Shown piece by piece: positions 54,038 to 64,000 of a DNA stretch of 64,000 bases. The stretch is from Excoecaria cochinchinensis (lineage: Eukaryota > Streptophyta > Magnoliopsida > Malpighiales > Euphorbiaceae): positions 11,445,501 to 11,509,500 of the forward strand of contig CANTUQ010000055.1 of NCBI GenBank assembly GCA_947683425.1, in the 5' to 3' direction. Positions within the stretch are counted from its first letter, which is position 1; each line of letters opens with the position of its first letter. The notes under the pieces are model-generated. The model saw only the letters and a program-made list of their open reading frames with translations. It was not told where the DNA came from and searched no databases. A program made the translations under genes and the position numbers.

Positions 54038-56032
54038 TGTAAGCACCGTGTCCTGGAACAGTCCGGATCAGAGGTTACCCTATGAGGAAATCAATGTTCG
54101 AGGCCTGTACAGGAGGCTGAAGTTTGAGGTTTTAGTCCCGCGTTTCATGAGAAATGAGGTTTTTCTACACTTCAGGGGCAGAGGGGGAGAAAACGGGAGT
54201 TTTCTGAGTCAAAAAGGGTTTTTTGTCCTCCACAGACGGCCAGCCCGTCTGTGGAAGTAGCCCGTCGCTTTGAGTCACCGACGGCTTGGGGGATTTTCCG
54301 ACGCCCGTCGAAAAGTCACCGCCCCTGTCAGGAGCCGCCTGGTTTCCCGGGGCACGCAACCGTTCCGACGCCCGCCCCTACGCACCGACGCCCGTCGGTC
54401 GTGTCTGGCTATATAAGGTCCGGATTTCCACTTCAAATGGGTTGGAAAATTTTTCAAGGGAGGAAACTCTGCCAAAATTCAAGCACGTTTTCTCTCTCTT
54501 CCAAATACACCTTTTTCTAAAGAACTTTATTGAATCAAGGATCAAATCGGTCAAAGGAACTAAAAGCTAATTAGTTTTCTTTAGATCTTGACTCCAAACT
54601 CGATTTTCTGAAGGATTAAAGGTGAAATATCTCATTTTCTTCCTCTAATCTTTCACTGTTGTTTCTCGTGGAACGCGCGGGGATCTAACCGACACCTAAA
54701 TTCTACCCAAGGCAACTATCTGAGGGTAAATATCTCCGGATTCTCTCTCTATTTTTACCTCATATGTAATCATTTATTATTTATTTATTCATTCTGTGAA
54801 ACTTTTGAATACTTGTCATTGTCTTTCTTCATATTGATTACCCCATTTCCCCTTTTTAAATAAAACTTGCTTTTGATCTTGAAAAGGCCCCTTTTTTTTC
54901 TCTCTCTTTCTTTCTCTTCTGTTTTGCGGAGACAGAGGTGACCGACGGGTCATCTGCATGACCGACGCCCGTCGGTCACCTACCTCTGGACACCCTCCTC
55001 GAGTGACAAACGGGCATGTCAACTTACCAAACCGACGCCCGTCGGTCAACCAAGAAGGGCCGTCGGTGGGTCCTGACTCCATTTCCGTTGATCATTCTTC
55101 ATTTCTATTCAGTCTCTTCGTTTTCTTATGTGTTAATTTTATGAATGTTAACATCTCTTAATTTTCTGTGAGTGTATATTGGTCCTCTTGGATAATTTCG
55201 AGCTTGAGTGGCTGCCTACCATGCATGGTGGATTTCGTCCGGTTTAGTTTCCTTAAACCTCTTGATTTATTTCTCTCATTTTTTATTCATTGATTATTTT
55301 ATGTGTATGAGTAAGCTCTTTTTATCCCGTTAAATGTAAAACAGATTAACGATTTGTATTCAAATAAAAGTGAGTTTTGTATAAAATGCAAAAGGGTCCA
55401 ACGCCCTATTTTCATCCAATAAAAATCATCACATGTCAAACATCCCGTTTTTTTGATAACTATGCATGCGAGGACCAAAGTCCTCAAAATAAACAATGTC
55501 CCGATTTGTGTATGAATTGCACATTTATAAAAGGGAGTTGTATTCCGCTCCTTGTATTATTGTAATTTATCGCTTTTGATATTTATTCTGCTCATTTACT
55601 GCTTTTCAAAATGTGAATAAATGCGCTTTTTTAATTAAACTGCATAGTGTGGAGAGAGAGCGAATTAATGATATTAAAATTTGATCATAAACTAATTGAG
55701 GTAGAAATAGATGAGAAATCCCGGACCCAGCTCTGGTCTTTGGGCTCAAGAGGTTAGAGGTTATCCTTCAAGATACTTCTTGAGTCACGAGGCTTTAGCG
55801 CTAATCCTAGGCCTCATGGCTCAATATGGATAAAAAGCGCAGTCTTAGGCTCTCCGAGGCGAGAGAAACTTTCCCAATGTTCTATTGGGTGGCGACTCCA
55901 TGAAACCTCCGTGTTGCTCAACATAGACGCACTTGCGATTCATCGTAAGCTGCCAACGGACCCGCAAATGCCCCGGTCGCCCACGTGCGGGCGGCCCGGA
56001 AGGGCGGCGCTCGGGATCCGGCGCGCGTCACA
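54038..56032 (+). mobile_element. Element G: 3' LTR (1995 bp)
   Basis: Same length as the 5' LTR with about 13 single-base differences by eye (for example 38874/54125, 39053/54304, 39750/55001, 40213/55464) and no indel. Followed by the CTCGC target copy and the interrupted aRH frame of F. Confidence 0.97.
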
Positions 56033-57601
56033 CTCGCTCTGGGGGCAGAGACCGCAGAAGTATTTGGAGATTCTTCCTTGGTAATTCATCAGATCAGAAG
56101 GGAGTGGTCAGTCAAGGAAGAAAGGTTGTTGCCTTATGTAAAGCACTTGAGAACGTTGAGCAGCCAGTTCGAGATTTGCACTTTCCACTTTATCCCCAGA
56201 GACGAAAATCAGTTAGCTGATGCTCTAGCAATATTAGTGTCTATGTGGGATAACCCAACAGGAGTTGCGATGAAACCCGTGCTGATTTATAGTTCGGAAA
56301 GACCTTGCTTTGAAGCTGAACAGGTGATGGACATTGAGGCCATTGATGGAAATCCATGGTATTATGACATTCAGAATTATTTAGAGAGATCAGTCTTTCC
56401 AGAGGAAGCCACGGAGAAGGACCAAAGAATGATCAGGAAGTTATCCACTCAATTCATCAGTGTTAATGGCACTTTGTATAAAAGGCAAGCTGATGGTATC
56501 CAGTTAAGATGTCTGGCAGAGAAAGAAGCTAAAAGACTTATGGAAGAGGTTCACGCCGGGGTTTGTGGAGCTCACATGAATGGCTTAGCCTTAGCAAAGA
56601 AGATCATACGCCAAGGGTTTTATTGGCTCACAATGGATACAGATTGTTCAAAATTTGTGAAGCAATGCCAGTTATGCCAACAGTACGCGAATTTGAGGCA
56701 TGTGCCAGTTTCAGAGTTACATAACTTAACATCTCCATGGCCATTTGCAGCATGGGGAATAGACATCATAGGCGAAATCCATCCCACGGCGTCCAATGGG
56801 CACAGATACATCATAGTCGCAATCGACTATTTTACCAAATGGGTCGAGGCAGAATCCTTCAAGAAGATTGACGCGAGGGACATGGCCAAGTTCATAGAGC
56901 GGAATTTGATCTGCAGGTATGGCCTCCCTCATCACATAGTGTCCGACAATGGGGTGCAGTTCATGGGAGAAACCATAAAACTTCTCGAGAAGTATGGTGT
57001 CAAGCATCATAAATCCTCTCCCTACCGCCCGCAAGCGAATGGGGCAGTAGAGGCCGCGAATAAGAATATAAAGAAGATCCTGTCCAAGATAGTCCAAACT
57101 TACAAGGACTGGGCTGAAAAGTTACCCTTTGCCCTGTGGGGATACAGAACGACGGTGAGGACGTCTACAGGCACTACACCATTTTCCCTGGTATACGGAA
57201 CAGAAGCAGTGTTGCCGGTAGAGATAGAGCTTAAATCGCTAAGGGTGGTCATGGAAGCCCAAATCCCGGAGGCCGAATGGGCGCAACAGAGGCTACAGCA
57301 CTTGAATTTACTGGATGAGAGTAGGCTGAAAGCTTATTATCATAATCAGATTTACCAGAAGAGATTGGCAAGGACTTTCGGAAAGAAGGTGAGAAAGCAT
57401 CCGTTGAAAGAAGGGGACTTGGTGTTCAAGCAGATGAGGCCAGGCATACCAGATATTAGAGGGAAATTCAGACCTACCTGGGAAGGGCCGTATATCCTTA
57501 AGAAGCTGTTGTCCAAGGGAGCTGCAATCTTGTCGGATAGTGATGGGAACGAATTCAAAGAACCGATCAATGTCGACAGACTCAAAAGGTTCCACGGCTA
57601 A
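56033..57601 (+). pseudogene. pol: Element F: aRH C-terminal part and integrase
   Basis: Resumes aRH after G with ALGAETAEVFGDSSLVIHQI and DENQLADALAILVSMWDN, then the integrase finger (HAGVCGAHMN ... QCQLCQQ), DDE motifs (GIDIIGEIHPTASNG; IVSDNGVQFMGE; PQANGAVEAANKNIKKIL) and C-terminus FKEPINVDRLKRFHG, stop at 57599-57601. Uninterrupted from the G insertion to the end. The segment from about 56785 onward is much closer to G than to D, while the part before it is closer to D (see findings). The integrase itself looks intact but has no continuous upstream frame. Confidence 0.9.
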
Positions 57602-58721
57602 AGACCAAAATAAAAAGAAGAGAATAAAATGCCCTGCAAGTCGAAAACCGAAAAAAGGTGGCTGTGCTAAAATTAGGCGCCTCGACAGGGTGAAAACCGA
57701 AAAAAAGGCATCCTGTGCAAAAATTAGAGGCATCAGAGAAAATATTTAATCGAGAAAACCCGAGAGGGCCGATTAATAACAGGAGTTTGATGCTGACAAA
57801 ATCCACTCCGAGATTAGGTGTAGTCATATGCTTTTGAATTCTTGTCAAATGAAAATCATGTGTGATGAAATCATATAGAAATGTACACAATTTTGCAATG
57901 AATAAAAGAATACATTTTCATTGATCTTTCAGTTCTGTCTTAAAAAGAAATATACCAGTCGTTCATCTAAAGATTATTGCTCAGTCCCTTCATTGGATAT
58001 GTGCTATTTGCTCTTAACAGAAGCTTTGGTGAAAAAAAAAAAAAAAAAAAAAAAAACAAAACAAAGAAGGCCGTTAGAGATGAAAACCGTAACTGGCTCT
58101 CTAAGCAAAAGTTAGGCCAAAAGGCAGGGTGAAAACCTGGAAATAGGCAGTCTGTCCTACAAAAAAAAATAAAAAAAATAAACAAAAGCCGCTGGATTGG
58201 GTTGGGTCCATTCCAGGCAAAAGTTAGGCAAAGGGTTGTGTGAAAATCCCATAAGGGACGCATTTCCCGCAAAGAAAAGTTAGTGTGAAAATCCACAAGG
58301 GACGCACTACCTTTAAAACAATGACGTTCAATGCCTAGAGCGATAAGGCGGCGTTACTTCAGATGATCTTCTTTCAATCAGGTAACATACAATACAGAAC
58401 ATGAAACAGAATCCCGGGTAAATGATCATTGACCAGGGGGGGCAAGGATATATACCGGACGTCTCTTTCAGAAAACTTGTCGACGATCTTCAGGTTTCAG
58501 GGGGCATTGTAGAGCAGGAAGGCTACAACCTCAGCGAACCATGGACCCCCTAGGGCACAGTCTATACATTGTTGCAAGCATTTGCATTCCATATCATGCA
58601 CACGTGATTTCTTGTATATTCCTATGCATACAATCTTGCAGGAGAAATCGGCGGGGAACACCAACAAAAGCCGAGTGACGACACCAGTCCAAACATCTAA
58701 AGGAGCACAGTTCCAAAATTC
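57602..58721 (+). other. Element F: 3' region with hairpin and accessory-intron relic
   Basis: Purine-rich block, two GAAAACCGAAAAAAGGC-like boxes, the hairpin TTAATCG (57746-57752) / CGATTAA (57770-57776), then poly(A) runs (about 58031-58056) and the relic of the antisense-gene intron (58060-58345). No coding exon of either accessory gene remains. A block from 58440 is shared with D and E. Confidence 0.75.
57746..57776 (+). other. Post-pol conserved hairpin, copy in F
   Basis: Stem TTAATCG / CGATTAA, loop AGAAAACCCGAGAGGGC, 145 nt after the pol stop. The stem differs from G (CCGATCG), C (CCAATTG) and D (on its strand TCAATCA), yet pairs perfectly in each. Confidence 0.8.
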
Positions 58722-59170
58722 ACAGCGGTTAGCACGATGGCGGCACAACCCACAAGAGGTTAGCACGACCACGGCACTACCAATTCACAGCGGTTAGCAC
58801 GATGGCGGCACAACCCACAAGAGGTTGGCACGACCACGGCACTACCAATTCACAGCGGTTAGCACGATGGCGGCACAACCCACAAGAGGTTAGCACGACC
58901 ACGGCACTACCAATTCACAGCGGTTAGCACGATGGCGGCACAACCCACAAGAGGTTGGCACGACCACGGCACTACCAATTCACAGCGGTTAGCACGATGG
59001 CGGCACAACCCACAAGAGGTTGGCACGACCACGGCACTACCAATTCACAGCGGTTAGCACGATGGCGGCACAACCCACAAGAGGTTGGCACGACCACGGC
59101 ACTACCAATTCACATAGGTTAGCACGATGGTGGCACTACCCACAAGAGGTTCGTACGACCACGGCATTAC
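58722..59170. repeat. 65-bp tandem array of F
   Basis: About seven copies of CAGCGGTTAGCACGATGGCG-GCACAACCCACAAGAGG... with period 65 bp. It is the reverse complement of the D array unit, in the same place relative to the element's own orientation. Confidence 0.95.
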
Positions 59171-59236
59171 CTGTTACAACCAAAAGACAGCAACAACTAT
59201 CATCATAACTCCATCAAGCAGGAAGACGGCCGACTC

Positions 59237-59320
59237 AGGTACGCGTCTCTTTCCTTTTCTTCTTTGAGTTTAGGCTCACCTAGACACTAGTGTACTAGAT
59301 TCCCCTAAACTGGGGGCAAC
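59237..59320 (+). promoter_or_regulatory. Pre-LTR block and polypurine end of F
   Basis: CAGGTACGCGTCTCTTTCC, TGAGTTTAGGCTCACCTAGA and CCCTAAACTGGGGGCAAC directly before the 3' LTR. Confidence 0.75.
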
Positions 59321-62003
59321 TGTAGACACCGGGTCCTGAGTCAGCCTAGATCGAAGTTACCCAATGATGATAATTGCCTTCACAGGCTTAAAAGGTTAAA
59401 AGTGATGGTTTTCTCGTCAAATTTGCATTTTAGAGTGAAAAATTAGAAAATAATAAAAAAGATAAAAAAAAATTAATTTTAAAAAATGGGGGCTTAAAAT
59501 TATAGTGTTTTTAGTCAATTTATAATTTAAAAAAAAATAGAAAAAAAATAAAAAAAATTTCGGACCGCGAGTGTTGGGCGCGGCAGCGCGCCTGCGGCAG
59601 CGGGCAGGCGCGCTGGCGCCCAGCCTGCGGGCGCCAGGCGCCCAGCGCGCTGGGCGCGATTTGGCGACGCGCATCATCGCCAATGCCGCGCGTCGCTAAA
59701 GAGCGACGCGCAGCATTGCGCGCTGCGCGCCGCACCGCGCGCCTCTGCGCGCGATTCCCGCCCGAGCTCCGCACGGATTTCGCGCGGAAGCCCGCCTTCT
59801 CGCCGCGTGAGTCCCCGTCGCTCTATAGCGACGGGCGGCGTCCCTCTAGCGACGGCTCCCTGGCCGTCGGTATAGGGTCTGTTACCCTATTTTCCATTTT
59901 TTCAGCCTTTTTCCGATTTTTTCACCCAAAAATCCGTTTTTGTCCCAAAATTAAGGGTTTTTGACTTCAAATAAAATTCCAAAATATTTTTTATAGATTA
60001 TTAATTAATAAAACTTGATTTTATCCCCAAAAATAAAGGAATTTGAATAAAATTAGGTTTGTTTTCCTTAATTAAATTAGGGCAACATTTTCTATTCTTT
60101 AAATAGTTTAGGATGAAAAATTAAAGGGGGCCTCCACTACTATTTTTACATCAGAATTTCCAGATTTCTCTTCCTCTTTGATTTTTCTTCTAAAGATTTT
60201 GAGATTTCTTTTAATTAAAAAAGGTTTAATTGAAATTGAAAGATCAATTTTCAATTCTTAATTATTCCAATTAATTTCTTGGTTTTTTCTTCATAAACAC
60301 AAGAGATTAATCATCACTTTGACATCAATTTTTTTTAATCTTAAGCATACAAATCAATTCCTTTGTTTTTTCTCCATAAACAAAGAGAATTAATTTTATT
60401 GCTAAATTATTCTTTCAAGCAAATTCTCCGGAAAATCATCACTTTTCCTTCATCAAATCCAATATTCTGAGGGTAAATATTCTTGGCTCCATTTTTATTT
60501 TATTCTATTTTTATTTAATTTATTCATATATATTTTATTGTTTTTATTGATTTATTTATTGTTTTCATCTATTCATTTATTGTATTTATCTTATATTTGT
60601 TCCGTTTAATTGTTTATATATGATTTGATTTTTATTCATGTGAATATTGTTTTTTTAATTCCTAACATGTAAATAATTTATTTTGATTCCTCATTATTTT
60701 TAACATGCAAATAATTAATTAATGTAAATTAATCTTTTTGCCATGTAAATAGTTTGTATTAATTATGAACACATCAATTAACCTTGTTATATATCATTAT
60801 TGTTTTCATCATTCCTTTGTTTACTAATTTTTATCATTGTTACATGATTTTATTATCATTTGTTTATTTATTCATTCATTATTTTTCACTTATCATCATT
60901 ATTTTCATCATATGTATATTTTCATGTACTAATTAATTAACATGTTTTATTTTATTTTCATCACATCATTTAATCATTTATCACATATAATCCATGTTTC
61001 TCATTTTATTTTGGTTTGTTAATATTTTTGATTCCATTATCATTCTTTTCATATCATCTTATTTTATTTTAATTTGTTATTCATTATTTTGTATATTTAA
61101 TTGATTTAATCACTAACATTATTTTATTTGTATTTTGTTTTTTTATGTCTAAACTTATTTTTCGCTTGGGCATTTTTGCGAGCACATCGGGAGGTCCAAA
61201 AAGGCTCATATGGTTCATAGGTTTATTTTCCTCTTTTTGTAATATTTTATTTAATTTTTCAATATAATTTTCTTGTAAAATTATTTATTTAGGCTCGCTA
61301 GAAAGAAAATCACAAAAACATTTTTATTAATTAACTTGACATTTTTTTTCTAAATAAAGGGGGACCAATGTCCTAGTTTTTCATACCCAAATAAATCATC
61401 ACATCAAAACTGTTTCATAATAAATATGCATGCGAGGACCAATGTTCTCACTACTAATGAATAACCCGTTTTATGCATGCATTTCACTTTTATAAATGGG
61501 AGTTGTATTCCGCTCCTAGTGTTATTGTAATTTATTTTTGAATGCTTTATTTTGGATTTTGCTTACATTTACTGCTTTTGATATGAATGATTGCGCCTTT
61601 TAATCAATTGCATCGTGTGGAGAGAGAGTGAATCAATGATATTTAAAATTTGATCATAAAACAATCGAGGTAGAAATAGATGAGAAATCCCGGACCCAGC
61701 TCTGGTCTTTGGGCTCGAGAGGTTAGAGGTTATCCTCCAAAATACTTCTTGGGTCACGAGGCTTTAGCGCTAATCCTAGGCCTCATGGCCCAATATGGAT
61801 AAAATGCGCAAGTCTTAGGCTCTCCGAGGCGAGAGAAACTTTCCCAATGTTCTATTGGGTGGCGACTCCATGATACCTCCTTGTTGCCCAACATAGACGC
61901 ACTTGCGATTTATTGCAAGCTGTCAACGGACCCGCAAATGCCCCGGTCGCCCACGTGCGGGCGGTCCGAAAGGGCGGCGCATCGGGATCCGGCGCGCGTC
62001 ACA
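59321..62003 (+). mobile_element. Element F: 3' LTR (2683 bp)
   Basis: Direct repeat of 31711-34415, about 9 substitutions by eye plus indels in homopolymers and in the GC-rich block (59575-59760). Ends GCGCGCGTCACA followed by GCCGG. Confidence 0.97.
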
Positions 62004-62008
62004 GCCGG

Positions 62009-62715
62009 CCACCTCTTCTTCCTCACCCCTTTTTCTTTTCCCTCTTTCCGTCGGTCCCCTGTGTTTCCCCCTCTGTTTTGCTTTCCTTTTCTTTTTTCTT
62101 TTCACCTTGTTTTCCTTTGTTTTGTGTTTTGTTCTCTTATTCTTGCTTCCTCTCTCTGTGTTCTATTTTTTGCTTTTCTTTTCTTTCTTGGTTTTCCTCT
62201 GTTCTCCCTTTCTATTTCCTATTTCTTTTTTCTTTCTTCTATGGCCGGCTCTTTCTATGTTCTTGCTCATTTTTTTGCTTTTCTTTTTCTTTCTATTTTC
62301 TCTGTTCCAATTCGAGAGAGCCCCCCTTAATTGCTCTTCATTCTTTTCTTTTTATACCCTAAAATTAGGGTTGATTTTTTTGGGTCAATTAATAATTTCC
62401 TCCATTTTTAATTTTTTAATTACTTTAACTTAATTCAAATACACACATTAATTAATCAAACATTATATATCAATTACACATTACACATTAATACATCAAT
62501 TAATCTACTTAATATATAATTTATCTAATTGATTAAACATTACACCATTTAATCCATTTAAATTATCACATATATATATATATATTATCTAATTAATTAT
62601 ACACTTTAAACTTTAATTTTACATGCACTATAATCACACAATAATATTAACTAATAACATTAACTAATTAACTTTCAATTTTTAACTTTAAACACACACA
62701 TATTTATATATTTAT

Positions 62716-62755
<40 letters not shown>

Positions 62756-62825
62756 TGGAGGGAATTACTAAGGACCCAAAATCACTTTTTCATTTTTATA
62801 CTGAGCTCAGGACCCGGTGTCTACA
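62009..62825 (-). mobile_element. Element E: 3' LTR, upstream (promoter) part
   Basis: Minus strand from TGTAGACACCGGGTCCTGAG (62825) leftwards; AT-rich with an (AT)n run (62713-62750). TATAAAAA on the minus strand (62349-62356) is followed by a purine-rich stretch that would be the transcript leader, continuing after F at 31710 into the GC-rich exon ending at the GTAAGT donor. F inserted into this transcribed leader. Confidence 0.8.
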
Positions 62826-64000
62826 GTTGCCCCCAATTTTGGAGAAGCTAGTGCAGACACCTAGGTGAGCCAAAATTCAAAGAGGAGGAGAGAGGGGATT
62901 ACATACCTGTGGCGGAGACCTTGCCTTTTTGCCGAGAGTCAGATAAAGAGATGGCTCCTCAGAGGGCTACGAGATTTGCCTCCTCAAAAGACTTTGGGAT
63001 TTTGCCTCCTCAGAGGGCTTTGAGGTTTTGCCTCCTCAGAGGACTTGGAGAATTTGCCTCCTCAGAGGACTTCGAGATTTTGCCTCCTCAGAGGACTTGG
63101 AGATTTGCCTCCTCAGAGGACTTTGAGATTTTGCCTCCTCAGAGGGCTTTGAGGTTTTGCCTCCTCAGAGGACTTGGAGAATTTGCCTCCTCAGAGGACT
63201 TTGAGGTTTTGCCTCCTCAGAGGACTTCGAGATTTTGCCTCCTCAGCGGACTTGGAGATTTGCCTCCTCAGAGGACTTTGAGAATTGCCTCCTCAGAGGA
63301 CTTCGAGATTTTGCCTCCTCAGAGGACTTTGAGATTTGCCTCCTCAGAGGACTTCAAGATTTGCCTCCTCAAAGGTCTTTGAGATTTGCCTCCTCAGAGG
63401 ACTTGGAGAATTTGCCTCCTCAGAGGACTTTGAGATTTTGCCTCCTCAGAGGACTTTGAGATTTTGCCTCCTCAGAGGACTTTGAGATCCTGCCTCCTCA
63501 GAGGACTTTGAGATCCTGCCTCCTCAGAGGACTTCGAGAATTTGCCTCCTCAGAGGACTTTGAGAATTTGCCTCCTCAGAGGAGTTTGAGCTTTTGCCTC
63601 CTCAGAGGACTTGGAGAATTTGCCTCCTCAGAGGACTTTGAGATTCTGCCTCCTCAGAGGACTTTGAGATTTTGCCTCCTCAGAGGACTTGGAGAATTTG
63701 CCTCCTCAGAGGACTTTGAGATTTTGCCTCCTCAGAGGACTTTGAAATTTTGATTGTCTTGATTGATGGATGGAATGATGTCGTCACTCGATTTCTGTCA
63801 GTGTCCGCATCGAGTCTCTTTTTCTGTAAGACTTAGAAAGACAAATATGCATAAAAAATTGTGAACATGCACGTGAGATGCATGTGTATGCAGCAATGCA
63901 GTATAAAAATTCATCTAAGTGAATTTGGAGGCGACAGCCGATTTGATTGCAATTTGCAGTAAGATCAGTGCCTTCTGGAATTGCCTTTGAATTTCATGCT
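62826..64000 (-). other. Element E: 3' region (continues beyond the window)
   Basis: Minus strand: starts at the LTR with the polypurine end (CCAAAATTGGGGGCAAC), the pre-LTR block with GGCTCACCTAGG, a tandem array (62935-63750), and from 63770 a block shared with D (26150 on) and F. Integrase should follow to the right, outside the window. Confidence 0.75.
62935..63750. repeat. 26-28 bp tandem array in the E 3' region
   Basis: About 30 copies of GCCTCCTCAGAGGACTTTGA-GATTTT with small length and base variants (TTGGAGAAT, TTCGAGATT). Each unit holds the palindrome CCTC-CTCA-GAGG. Frames read through it are repeat peptides, not genes. Confidence 0.95.

Larger units (their letters stand above)
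38787..56032 (+). mobile_element. Element G: complete 17.2-kb Tat-lineage retrotransposon with two accessory genes
   Basis: Identical-length LTRs (1995 bp each, about 13 substitutions by eye), target duplication CTCGC (38782-38786 and 56033-56037), intact tRNA-Arg primer site, gag-pro-RT-RH-aRH-INT in one frame with two stops, and a 6-kb 3' region. That region holds an antisense two-exon gene, a sense gene with a leader intron, a dimeric tandem array and a polypurine end. It is the youngest insertion of the nest by position, since it sits in F, which sits in E, which sits in D, which sits in C. Confidence 0.97.
31711..62003 (+). mobile_element. Element F: complete Tat-lineage retrotransposon (holds G)
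   Basis: Two LTRs in direct orientation (31711-34415 and 59321-62003), perfect target duplication GCCGG (31706-31710 and 62004-62008), tRNA-Arg primer site, gag, RT, RNase H, aRH, integrase and a 3' region with a 65-bp array. Without G it is about 13.0 kb. It is defective: gag has a 1-bp insertion, the protease is deleted, pol has a 1-bp insertion at the RNase H end and aRH is split by G. By eye the LTRs differ by about 9 substitutions plus a few indels, so the insertion is young. Confidence 0.95.

Noticed and set aside
62909..63753. Frames with SSEDFEILPPQRT-type repeats in E
   Set aside because: Repeat peptides from the 26-28 bp array.

Overview
The window is transposable-element sequence from end to end. 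I found no host gene, tRNA, rRNA or prokaryotic feature. It looks like pericentromeric or intergenic heterochromatin of a large plant genome, almost certainly a flowering plant. The evidence is seven Ty3/gypsy elements of the Tat (Ogre/Retand/Grande-like) lineage. They carry two RNase H modules (the second archaeal-type, aRH, between RNase H and integrase), a primer-binding site matching tRNA-Arg, LTRs of 2-3.3 kb that begin TGTAGACACC or TGTAAGCACC and end GCGTCACA, and long 3' regions with private satellite arrays. Three LTR-only copies of a second family (TGTAACACC...GGTGTTACA, probably Tekay/Del-like) are also present. The species cannot be named from this sequence.

I name the Tat elements A-G from left to right. 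A (minus strand) has its leader and a partial 5' LTR at 5718-8183. B (minus) has its 3' LTR, 3' region and an integrase stub at 8184-13513. C (plus) is an old, stop-riddled gag-pol at 13516-20445 that lost its 5' end at an inverted-repeat junction with B. D (minus) has its 3' LTR, 3' region, integrase and part of aRH at 20446-29183. E (minus) has its 3' LTR split into 29184-31710 and 62009-62825, and its 3' region runs off the right edge. F (plus) is complete, 31711-62003, with target-site duplication (TSD) GCCGG, and sits inside the LTR of E. G (plus) is complete, 38787-56032, with TSD CTCGC, and sits inside the aRH gene of F. LTR-only copies T1 (547-4203, TSD AAACT), T2 (1-546 plus 4204-5717, holding T1) and T3 (23627-26051, TSD GTGCT) are in A and D. 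Insertion order: T2 before T1; A before B; C before D; D before E, then F, then G; D before T3.

G is the most informative element. Its gag-pro-RT-RH-aRH-INT is a single reading frame broken by only two stops. Downstream lies a 5-kb accessory region with two divergent genes around a shared promoter-like segment with a TATA box in each direction. An antisense two-exon gene (DUF7745-like, 382 aa) reads back toward pol. A sense gene (Athila-ORF1/plant-transposon-protein-like N-terminus plus coiled coil, with a leader intron) reads toward the 3' LTR. Elements B, D and F keep only the intron relic of the antisense gene, so they look like deletion derivatives.

The non-coding parts hold a set of short hairpins whose stems change in a compensatory way between elements while the loops stay fixed. 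One lies about 145 nt after the pol stop (GAGA tetraloop), one has the loop TTGTATTCCG in the LTR, paired boxes have the form GGAC-CAAT-GTCC, and a hairpin in U5 is followed directly by a second copy of the tRNA-Arg primer-binding core. All counts and alignments here were made by eye; no database search or folding program was run.
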